The translations under genes and the position numbers were made by a program. A stretch of 64,000 bases of DNA from Kiritimatiellaeota bacterium B1221 (GTDB lineage Bacteria; Verrucomicrobiota; Kiritimatiellia; SS1-B-03-39; UBA6053). The stretch lies in NCBI GenBank assembly GCA_029269125.1, contig JARHXX010000003.1, positions 124,001 through 188,000 of the forward strand, given 5' to 3'. Of the stretch, positions 32,655-40,432 are shown in pieces (the stretch's first letter is position 1; every line of letters starts with the position of its first letter). The notes below the pieces were generated by a model. That model made no database searches. It was not told where the DNA came from and saw only the letters and a program-made list of their open reading frames with translations.

Positions 32655-33662
32655 ATGATTAAAGTAGGCGTTGTTGGAATCGGTATGATGGGATCCACCC
32701 ATTTGGATGTATATCAAAAGTTAAATACGGCTAAAGTCGTCGCCGTCGCAGATCTTATAAAAGAACGTCGGGAAGGCCGGACAACTGCTGCGGGGAATAT
32801 CGAAGGTCAATCACAGGGAGGTAAAGATTTTTCATCTTTCCGGAAATATGAAGATGGCATGGACTTAATTGCGGATCCGGATATTGATCTCATCGATATT
32901 TGTCTGCCGACCCCACGGCATTTGCCATATGCGGTGGCCGCTTTGAAAGCCGGAAAGCATGTCCTGGTGGAAAAACCTTTTGCACGTACTGCCAGGGAGG
33001 GGGAAATATTGGCCCGGGTTGCAAGTGAATCCAAAGGCATGTTGATGTGTGCCATGTGCATGCGCTTTTGGCCGGGCTGGAATTGGTTGAAAAAATGTGT
33101 GGATGAACAACGTTTCGGCCAGGTGCTTGCCGCACAGTTCCGTAGAGTCTCTTCTCATCCGGGTGGCCCTTTTTATAGTGACGGAGACGCGTGTGGCGGG
33201 GCGATATTAGACCTGCATATTCACGATACGGACTTTATTCAGTACTGTTTTGGACGTCCCCGGTCCGTCACCAGTTATGGATACAGTCATCAAACCACAC
33301 ATATTGATCATGTGGTTACGCATTATGAATATGACAATATCCCCCTGGTGGTGGCTGAAGGGGGGTGGGCTATGCAGGCGGGTACGCCCTTTCAAATGCA
33401 ATATACCATCAACTTTGAGGAGGCTACCGCGGTATTTGATCTGGCGGCGGAAAATACCCTTACCCTGCTGCAAAAAGGTGAGCGGCAGGCGGTCGATTTA
33501 CCCGGGGGATTGGGCTACGACCATGAGATTCAGTATTTCCTGGAATGTATCGCCAGCGGTGAAAAACCAGAGGTGGTCCTGCCGGAGAGTGCGGTGACCT
33601 CGGTCGAAATTGTGGAGGCGGAACTGGAAAGTATTCGAACCGGAAAAACCGTAGAGTTATGA
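32655..33662 (+). CDS. Gfo/Idh/MocA-family oxidoreductase
   Basis: This 335-residue NAD(P)-dependent dehydrogenase has an N-terminal Rossmann motif (VGVVGIGMMGSTHLDVY), HVLVEKPFARTAREGE with the conserved EKP lysine, and the C-terminal sequence GGAILDLHIHDTDFIQYCFG providing the catalytic Asp and His. AGGA 8 nt before the ATG supports the start. It overlaps the next oxidoreductase by 4 bp. It would oxidise a sugar or cyclitol hydroxyl. Confidence 0.9.
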   Translation: MIKVGVVGIGMMGSTHLDVYQKLNTAKVVAVADLIKERREGRTTAAGNIEGQSQGGKDFSSFRKYEDGMDLIADPDIDLIDICLPTPRHLPYAVAALKAGKHVLVEKPFARTAREGEILARVASESKGMLMCAMCMRFWPGWNWLKKCVDEQRFGQVLAAQFRRVSSHPGGPFYSDGDACGGAILDLHIHDTDFIQYCFGRPRSVTSYGYSHQTTHIDHVVTHYEYDNIPLVVAEGGWAMQAGTPFQMQYTINFEEATAVFDLAAENTLTLLQKGERQAVDLPGGLGYDHEIQYFLECIASGEKPEVVLPESAVTSVEIVEAELESIRTGKTVEL

Positions 33663-34699
33663 GTCTGGTGCCCTACCGTTGTCCCACCCGAATGATTCCC
33701 AGGGATCACAGTCCGCTGCGGATTGCTTTGGCGGGATACGGTGCCATGGGGAAAATTCACCATAAAGCGATTCAATCCCTGCAAGCGGGAGGGACTGAAG
33801 ATTATTATAAAGGGGATCTACCTCAACAGCTGCGCAGAATTGACTTTTGTGGGATATGCGAACCGGATACTAACAGGTGGAACCCTTCATCGAAGGTGAA
33901 GTTTTATCAGGACTGGGATCAACTATTGACGGAGCAAAACCCGCATTTGGCCGTCATCGCCGCTCCAACCAAGTTTCATTTCCGATTGGCTGAAAAATCC
34001 TTGTCTGCGGGTGTGCACACTTTGGTCGAAAAACCGATCTGCCACACACCAACAGAGAGTCAGTTCTTAATAAACCTGGCGGATAGTCAGGGTTGCCGCC
34101 TTTTAGCCGGTCATGTTGAACGGTATAATCCGGTGACCATCAAACTGAAGCAACTGATCGCAAATGAAAACCTCTGTATTGGTCAGTACCGCTTTGAGCG
34201 TACCCAGCCGCACCCCACCCGGATTCCGGATGATATCATCACGGACAAATTGATTCACGATCTGGATCTTGCGCTTCATCTGTTTGGGCCGGTTCGGGAT
34301 GTAGGGTGCCTGGCTTATAAGAGTATTGAGGGGCGAATCATGGAAATGGAAATAGAACTGACCCACCTGAATGGCCTACAAGGAAGGCTTTTTGTATCAT
34401 GGTTGGTTTCTGCGAACGCAGATAAAAATAGGCAAGTACGAATATACGCGGGGAAAGAAGATCTAATATATGGTGATTTTGTTCTGAAAAAACTTATCCG
34501 TAATCATGTGAATCTTCCTTGTGATGTTCCGGGAATGGTTACTCCGGGAAATAATCAGATCAAAGATCAATTTGTCGATTTTCTCGCCTACAGTCTCGAG
34601 CCCGTCCCCGGGATCCCCCCACCCCTTCTTTCGCCAGCAGAAATGCAGGAATCCATCCGCATCATCGAACAAATCAGGAGTCAGTGTTATCATGTTTAA
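33659..34699 (+). CDS. Gfo/Idh/MocA-family oxidoreductase
   Basis: This 346-residue relative of the preceding gene has a Rossmann motif (RIALAGYGAMGKIHHKAI), HTLVEKPICHTPTESQ and DDIITDKLIHDLDLALHLFG in the catalytic region. It is clearly diverged from its neighbour, so the two may act on successive substrates or on different sugars. The start is supported by the ATGA overlap with the upstream gene; an ATG at 33692 is possible. Its stop overlaps the next gene by 8 bp. Confidence 0.88.
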   Translation: MSLVPYRCPTRMIPRDHSPLRIALAGYGAMGKIHHKAIQSLQAGGTEDYYKGDLPQQLRRIDFCGICEPDTNRWNPSSKVKFYQDWDQLLTEQNPHLAVIAAPTKFHFRLAEKSLSAGVHTLVEKPICHTPTESQFLINLADSQGCRLLAGHVERYNPVTIKLKQLIANENLCIGQYRFERTQPHPTRIPDDIITDKLIHDLDLALHLFGPVRDVGCLAYKSIEGRIMEMEIELTHLNGLQGRLFVSWLVSANADKNRQVRIYAGKEDLIYGDFVLKKLIRNHVNLPCDVPGMVTPGNNQIKDQFVDFLAYSLEPVPGIPPPLLSPAEMQESIRIIEQIRSQCYHV

Positions 34700-35546
34700 A
34701 ATCGGAGTCATGTTAGAATCATTTCGTTTACCTCTTCAGGAGAGCATTCACCAGGCGTCTCATCTACAGGTCGATGGTATTCAACTCTATGCAACCGGCG
34801 GTGAAACCCACTTTTCAAAGTTAAAAGGAAACAAGTTAAAGGACTTTAAGCATCGTCTCCATGATGCCGGGTTGGAAGTGTCCGCGGTGTGTGGGGATTT
34901 CGGCGGGCACGGGTTTGCGCGCGTTGATGAAAATCCCAAACGAATTGAAGACAGCAAGCGGGTGATCGATTTGGCGAACGATCTGCAGAGCTCAGTGGTT
35001 ACCACTCATATCGGAGTACTCCCCCATGATCCTCAGCATCCGCGCTATGCGGTGATGTATGAAGCCTGTAAAGAAATCGGTCAATATGCGTATGAACGGG
35101 GTGTAACCTTGGCCATCGAAACTGGACCTGAACCCGCAACGACCTTACGTAAGTTCTTGGATGATCTGGGCGGTCATTCCGGAGTGGGTGTGAATTTTGA
35201 TCCGGCAAATTTGGTGATGGTTTGCCGGGAAAATATACCGAAAGCTGTGGAAGTTTTAGCTCCGTATATTGTACATACCCATGCAAAGGACGGACAAAAT
35301 TTACAAACCGTGGACCCAGAAATTCTTTATGGTGTGTTTGCCGGAGACCCAAAACCGGAAAGTTTTCATATTGATGATTATATCCTGGAAACTCCTTTGG
35401 GTGAAGGAGACGTCCCCTTTCCTGCCTATCTGGAAGCACTTCAGGCTCATCAGTTTACTGACGGATACCTGACTATTGAAAGAGAGGTGGGAGAAAATCC
35501 CGGGAAGGATATTGCTATTGCGGTTAACTACCTCAAAAGTTTATAA
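34692..35546 (+). CDS. sugar phosphate isomerase/epimerase-like TIM-barrel protein
   Basis: Starting at the ATG at 34692, this 284-residue TIM-barrel protein has FKIGVMLESFRLPLQESIHQ, VTLAIETGPEPATTLRKFLD (metal-ligand Glu), GVGVNFDPANLVM (Asp), YIVHTHAKDG (His) and GYLTIEREVG (Glu). It is distinct from the isomerase at the start of the cassette. An 8 bp overlap with the upstream oxidoreductase indicates translational coupling. A longer frame upstream has no ribosome binding site and overlaps the neighbour deeply, so it is rejected. Confidence 0.87.
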   Translation: MFKIGVMLESFRLPLQESIHQASHLQVDGIQLYATGGETHFSKLKGNKLKDFKHRLHDAGLEVSAVCGDFGGHGFARVDENPKRIEDSKRVIDLANDLQSSVVTTHIGVLPHDPQHPRYAVMYEACKEIGQYAYERGVTLAIETGPEPATTLRKFLDDLGGHSGVGVNFDPANLVMVCRENIPKAVEVLAPYIVHTHAKDGQNLQTVDPEILYGVFAGDPKPESFHIDDYILETPLGEGDVPFPAYLEALQAHQFTDGYLTIEREVGENPGKDIAIAVNYLKSL

Positions 35547-35560
35547 ACCTTTGATCATTC

Positions 35561-35599
35561 AGCGATTACCCTATTTAGGGTATTTGCCAGTAAATCGCT
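35561..35599 (+). terminator. nested hairpin after the sugar cassette
   Basis: An outer stem AGCGATT/AATCGCT (35561-35567 and 35593-35599) encloses an inner perfect hairpin TACCCTA-TT-TAGGGTA (35567-35582). It starts 14 bp after the stop of the last cassette gene and is followed by an A/T-rich tract (TAAAAATTATAC) without a strict T-run. It probably acts as a transcription terminator or RNA-stabilising structure. Confidence 0.5.
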
Positions 35600-35784
35600 T
35601 AAAAATTATACTTTAGATGGTATTCCTGTTGCCCATATATTTCATCTTCAGAAACTTTATTGTTTGATATATTTTTCCCTTCCGCGCACAATTATAAATG
35701 AGATGACGGATCACTTTAAAAATCCGTGATCAAAATGTGAAAGTTCTGTCGAGTTTTTACAGACTCGTTTATGCAGGAATGATG

Positions 35785-37626
35785 ATGGATTCAAATATCA
35801 ATACACAAGCTTCGGATATTTCTAAAAGGTTTCACAATACTTCTGCTGCAAATTTCCACCATGTGCTGAATTCGGTTCCTCTTGCCATCTATCTTTTTAA
35901 GCAGGATGAGGAACGTGCATGTGAATACATGAACCAGACCTTTATCCAAATGTTCGGTTACACCATTGAGGATGTGCCAAATCAAAGGCAATGGTTTCAA
36001 AAGGCATATCCCGATAAGAACTACCGTGCACAAATAGAAAAAGAATGGGATGCGGAACTACAAACCGCTGCCTGCGACAGATCGAAATTAAAGTCGAAAG
36101 ATAGGATGGTTACCTGCAAAGACGGTACGCAAAAGAACATTCGATGGGGATATGTTTCAGTAGAAAACAGATGCTATGTTTACGGTCTCGATGTTTCGGA
36201 TCAAAAACGCGCGCTGGATGAAATTGAACAAGGCGAGCAGAAGTTGAGGCTGGCGCAATCGACGGCCCTGCTTGGGAGTTGGGAGATGAGTATCATTTCG
36301 GAGGAACTCTTTTGGTCGGATATGGTGTATGAGTTGTTTGGGTTGGATCCGGAAACCGAAGTTTTAACTATTGAACGTTTCTTTGAAATGGTCCATCCGG
36401 ATGATTGTGAATTTGTGAAAGAGGCCTATGAAAATTCGATGCGTCCCAATGGTCCGCTTTACGATATCACCCACCGAATCATTCGGAATGATAATGGTGA
36501 AATCCGTTACCTTCATGAACGATGCACCCATTTTCGGGATGCGAAGGGTGAAATTTTCAAAACTCTGGGAACTGTGCAGGATGTCACAAACCACCGTCTG
36601 ACCGAACTGAAATTAGAAAAAAATCTAATCATTTTTAAGGATATCGTAAATGCAATTCCCGATATGCTCTGGTTGAAAGATGCGCAGGGGAGCTATATTT
36701 TATGTAACCGGGAATTTGAGCATTTGGTAAATATGAAGGAAAAGGACATCACCGGTAAAACGGATTATGATCTTTTCCCCAAAGAAAAAGCGGATGCCTA
36801 TCACCAGGACGATTTGGTGGCAATGGACAACCAAAAAACCACAACCATTGAAGAGTCTGCAGATTATTTACATGAAGGTTACAGTAAATGGATTGAGACG
36901 ACCAAGACCCCGATTTATGATCAGACCGGCGGATTGATCGGGGTGCTGGGAATTGGCCGGGATATCAGTCGACGTAAAGAAGCATTAAATGAAAGTGAAT
37001 CCAAACAGGAATTCCTGAATCAAGTCTTGGATCAGAGCCCGATTCCCATGTTTATTACCAGTCCAACCGGCACCGCTTTGCGGTGTAACAACGCGATTCG
37101 TGAATTATGGGCGTTGTCGCAATCAGAATCGATTTCAAAATATTCACTGAGAAATGATCAGAACTTTATTGTTCCTGAAATTCGTGAAAAGTTAGAATCA
37201 GCCCTGAAGGTCAAACAAAGGGTTCGATATGAAATCTATTGGGACCCCAAAAAAGTACAAGGGATAAATTTGGGTGTCACTCACTTCATCTGGTTGGATA
37301 TCTCTGTGTTCCCTTTATTAAATGCGGAAAATGAGGTTACCCACTTGGTCGTGCAAATGGTGGATATCTCCCTGCAAAAGAAAGCAGCCGAGGATTTGGT
37401 GCATCAGCAGTCGAGGCTCGAAGCGGAAGTTTTGGAAAGAACCAAAGAATTGCGGCAGATTATTAATCTTATGGCCGGACGGGAGAACCGAATGGCCGAA
37501 TTAAAGCAAAAGATTAAAGGGCTGGAAGAACAGCTCGAAAATGCAGGGACCGCTTCCGGTAAACTTTCCCAAAAAGGGAGTTCCAATCCGGAACAAAACA
37601 ATCAGTCTTTCGGTGGGCAGACATGA
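35785..37626 (+). CDS. multi-PAS sensor protein lacking a kinase domain
   Basis: The third of three consecutive ATGs (35785) is chosen because AGGA lies 6 nt upstream, giving 613 residues; a GTG at 35737 is an alternative. Four PAS-like domains are visible, with landmarks QTFIQMFGYTIEDV, SDMVYELFGLDPETE, CNREFEHLVNMKEKDITGKT and MFITSPTGTALRCNNAI. A coiled coil follows (NLMAGRENRMAELKQKIKGL) and then a Ser/Gln-rich tail. There is no HisKA or HATPase domain. It overlaps the following histidine kinase by 4 bp and probably supplies it with sensory input or forms a complex with it. Confidence 0.85.
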   Translation: MDSNINTQASDISKRFHNTSAANFHHVLNSVPLAIYLFKQDEERACEYMNQTFIQMFGYTIEDVPNQRQWFQKAYPDKNYRAQIEKEWDAELQTAACDRSKLKSKDRMVTCKDGTQKNIRWGYVSVENRCYVYGLDVSDQKRALDEIEQGEQKLRLAQSTALLGSWEMSIISEELFWSDMVYELFGLDPETEVLTIERFFEMVHPDDCEFVKEAYENSMRPNGPLYDITHRIIRNDNGEIRYLHERCTHFRDAKGEIFKTLGTVQDVTNHRLTELKLEKNLIIFKDIVNAIPDMLWLKDAQGSYILCNREFEHLVNMKEKDITGKTDYDLFPKEKADAYHQDDLVAMDNQKTTTIEESADYLHEGYSKWIETTKTPIYDQTGGLIGVLGIGRDISRRKEALNESESKQEFLNQVLDQSPIPMFITSPTGTALRCNNAIRELWALSQSESISKYSLRNDQNFIVPEIREKLESALKVKQRVRYEIYWDPKKVQGINLGVTHFIWLDISVFPLLNAENEVTHLVVQMVDISLQKKAAEDLVHQQSRLEAEVLERTKELRQIINLMAGRENRMAELKQKIKGLEEQLENAGTASGKLSQKGSSNPEQNNQSFGGQT

Positions 37627-39977
37627 ACCTCTTTCAAGTCCTGACCCCTCTCACTTATTGGTTGCTGGTTAGTATGTGGGGTTATATTTTATGGTTTTTA
37701 ATAAAACAGCTGCAAAAAACAGATTATAAAAAACATTCGCTCAGTGTGCTGATTTTTATTTTAATTATTGATGCACTTCGCACCTTGTTTGAGAGTCTGT
37801 ATTTCGGGGCATGGTTCACATCAAAATCGGGAATGATCCCGGTTGAAGTCTATGAAGTCCTCTCCCGCCCGGAAATCGTTATATTTCCAAAAGTTTTAAA
37901 TGTCATTGCCGCATCGGCCATTATTTTCATCTTATTAAATCAATGGTTCCCTGCTGAAAAAAGAAGCCGGAAATTAAACAAAATCCAGGCCGAAGAAAGT
38001 AAGCGCAAACTCATCGAAAGCGAGGAGCGTTTTCGTTTGATTTTTGAAAATGCGCCGGTTCTAATTAACGCTTTCGACGAAAAGGGTAAATGTACGCTAT
38101 GGAACAAACATTGCCGAGAAACCTTTGGTTGGACCAAAGACGAGCTGAACACTGAAGTCGACCCTCTCCGGCTGTTTTATCCGGATCCACTCGTTTATAA
38201 CCAGGTGGCAAGAACCGTTACCAGTGAGCCTGATGGGGAATTTCAAGAATGGAGGCCCTTAACCAAAGATGGGAGAACGCTTACCACCTCGTGGGCAAAC
38301 TTCCGTCTCCCCACCGGGTTGGTATTTAGTTTGGGGCACGATATTACTCATCAAAAACTTGTGCAGTCCCAATTGCAGGTAATGAATGATGCGCTTGAAA
38401 ACTCCCTGAACGCCTTTGATATCGTTAACCATGAGGGCGTTTTTACTTATGTAAATCAATCTTATGTGGAGATGTGGGGGTACGATTCGGCGGAAGAAAT
38501 CCTCGGTACATCCCCTGCCGATCACTGTCAGGATCCCGAACAGGCGGCCATTGTTATAAGAACCCTGTTGAGTACCGGTAAATTCCAGGGGGAATTTACC
38601 GCAAAACGAAAGGATGGCAGCACTTTTGAAGTCATGATGTATGCGCGGTTGGCATATGACAATGAGGGGCAACACATATTCCCCACAACTTCAATAGATA
38701 TTACAGCCCTTAAACAGGCGAAAGAAGAGGTGATTAAAGAAAGAAACAGGCTCCAGTTTGCCATGGAAGTCTGTCATACGGGTACCTGGGATCTGGATTT
38801 AAAAGACCACTCTGCCCGACGGACATTGGGACACGATCAAATATTCGGATACCATGAAAAGGTACCCGATTGGTCGTATGAAAAGTTTCTCGAACACGTG
38901 ATTCCGGAAGACCGTGAAGAGATGAATCGAAGATTTTTGGCTGCATGTGCGCAAAAATCAGATTGGAATATTGAGTGCCGTATTCGACGGGTGGATGGTG
39001 AAATTCGCTGGATTTGGGCCGTGGGGCGACACAGTCCGCTTATTAATGGCACCGCCCAATACATGGTAGGAGTTGTTCAGGATATTACGGAACGTAAGCA
39101 GACGGAAATTGAGCTCCAAAAATCACATGAACTTCTCGAAGTCCGGGTGGAGAAACGAACCTCGGAATTGAAACAGCAGAAAGAAGAAGCTGAATCTTTG
39201 AATCGCGCCATGATAAACGTGATGGAAGATCTGAAAACATCCAACAAAGATTTGGAAAAAGCAGAAACAGCCTTGCTTGAGATCAATAAGGAATTGGAGG
39301 CTTTCACCTATTCTGTATCACACGACCTTCGAGCACCTCTGAGAGCGATCATGGGCTTTGTGCATATTTTACTCGAAGACTATGGAACTGTACTTGATGA
39401 TGAAGGAAAACGAATTGGGGCTGTGATTAGTGAAAGTGCTCAAAATATGGGGCGTTTAATCGATGATCTGTTGTCTTTCTCACGTATTGGCCGAATGCGG
39501 ATGCAATCCACGGGGGTGGATATGGAAGAATTGGCAAACCGATCCTTCATGGAAATCACCACACCTGAAGATCGTGAGCGCATCACATTCCAGGTAAATT
39601 CAATGCCCATGGCCGTGGTAGACCGTGAATTAATCCATCATGTGTGGATGAACTTAATAGGAAATGCGGTGAAGTTTTCATCCAAAAAAGACCAAGCAAT
39701 CATTGACGTTTCCGCGGAGGAAAATGATGACGAGGTCATTTATACAGTGAAGGACAACGGCGCGGGGTTCGATCCGCAATTTGCAGGCAAGCTCTTCGGG
39801 GTGTTTCAACGCTTACATACTAAAGAAGAATTTGATGGTACCGGAGTCGGATTAGCAATTATTCAGCGAATCATTCATCGTCACGGTGGAAGAATATGGG
39901 CCGAAAGTGCCGTTGATCACGGTGCGACATTTCATTTTACGATCAAAAAGGATACCCAACATGCATCGCGCCGATAA
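37623..39977 (+). CDS. membrane PAS histidine kinase
   Basis: This 784-residue protein begins with three hydrophobic segments (for example PLTYWLLVSMWGYILWFLIK and IAASAIIFILLNQWF). Three PAS domains follow (ENAPVLINAFDEKGKC; NAFDIVNHEGVFTYVNQSYV; a PAS-fold 3 domain near residues 380-490), then a coiled coil. The HisKA domain has phospho-acceptor His567 in FTYSVSHDLRAPLRAIMGF. The HATPase has NLIGNAVKFSS, VKDNGAGFDPQF and GTGVGLAIIQRII. It resembles phytochrome-type kinases that act on a Rcp1-like receiver, and such a receiver is encoded immediately downstream. Confidence 0.92.
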   Translation: MNLFQVLTPLTYWLLVSMWGYILWFLIKQLQKTDYKKHSLSVLIFILIIDALRTLFESLYFGAWFTSKSGMIPVEVYEVLSRPEIVIFPKVLNVIAASAIIFILLNQWFPAEKRSRKLNKIQAEESKRKLIESEERFRLIFENAPVLINAFDEKGKCTLWNKHCRETFGWTKDELNTEVDPLRLFYPDPLVYNQVARTVTSEPDGEFQEWRPLTKDGRTLTTSWANFRLPTGLVFSLGHDITHQKLVQSQLQVMNDALENSLNAFDIVNHEGVFTYVNQSYVEMWGYDSAEEILGTSPADHCQDPEQAAIVIRTLLSTGKFQGEFTAKRKDGSTFEVMMYARLAYDNEGQHIFPTTSIDITALKQAKEEVIKERNRLQFAMEVCHTGTWDLDLKDHSARRTLGHDQIFGYHEKVPDWSYEKFLEHVIPEDREEMNRRFLAACAQKSDWNIECRIRRVDGEIRWIWAVGRHSPLINGTAQYMVGVVQDITERKQTEIELQKSHELLEVRVEKRTSELKQQKEEAESLNRAMINVMEDLKTSNKDLEKAETALLEINKELEAFTYSVSHDLRAPLRAIMGFVHILLEDYGTVLDDEGKRIGAVISESAQNMGRLIDDLLSFSRIGRMRMQSTGVDMEELANRSFMEITTPEDRERITFQVNSMPMAVVDRELIHHVWMNLIGNAVKFSSKKDQAIIDVSAEENDDEVIYTVKDNGAGFDPQFAGKLFGVFQRLHTKEEFDGTGVGLAIIQRIIHRHGGRIWAESAVDHGATFHFTIKKDTQHASRR

Positions 39978-40404
39978 AGTCGATATTTTACTCATCGAAG
40001 ACAATCCGGAGGATGTCGAATTAATTCTTCGCGCTTTCAGGAGGCTGAATATGGCAAGTCCTATTCATCATATCAAAGATGGGGCTGAAGCTTTGGATTA
40101 TATCTTTTGCCGAGGGGATTATGCTGCAAGAAATGCCTCTTCAAAACCCAAGGTCATTCTTCTGGATCTCAAGTTGCCCAAAATTTCGGGCTTAGAAGTT
40201 CTCAAGATGCTTAAAACGGACGAAAGAACCCAGGATATTCCTGTGGTGGTGGTCACTTCCTCTCGTGAGGATCCAGATATTCAAGCGGCATATGCACTTG
40301 GTGCGAACAGTTATGTGGTGAAAATGGTGGATTTTAACAGTTTCATTGAATCGATGAGTAACTTGGGCTTGTATTGGGTCCTCGTGAACCAGCCACCGGT
40401 GTAA
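39961..40404 (+). CDS. single-domain response regulator (Rcp1-like)
   Basis: The ATG at 39961 follows an AAAGGA sequence 7-8 nt upstream and overlaps the kinase gene by 17 bp, giving 147 residues. It is a receiver domain only: LLIEDNPEDVELIL, phospho-acceptor Asp69 in VILLDLKLPKISGLEVL, and PVVVVTSSREDPD. The expected conserved Lys occurs in SYVVKMVDFNSF. With no output domain, it probably relays phosphate from the kinase encoded upstream, perhaps to the hybrid kinase downstream. Confidence 0.92.
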   Translation: MHRADKVDILLIEDNPEDVELILRAFRRLNMASPIHHIKDGAEALDYIFCRGDYAARNASSKPKVILLDLKLPKISGLEVLKMLKTDERTQDIPVVVVTSSREDPDIQAAYALGANSYVVKMVDFNSFIESMSNLGLYWVLVNQPPV

Positions 40405-40432
40405 TGAAGAGAAAAATAAACAAGGGTGGATC

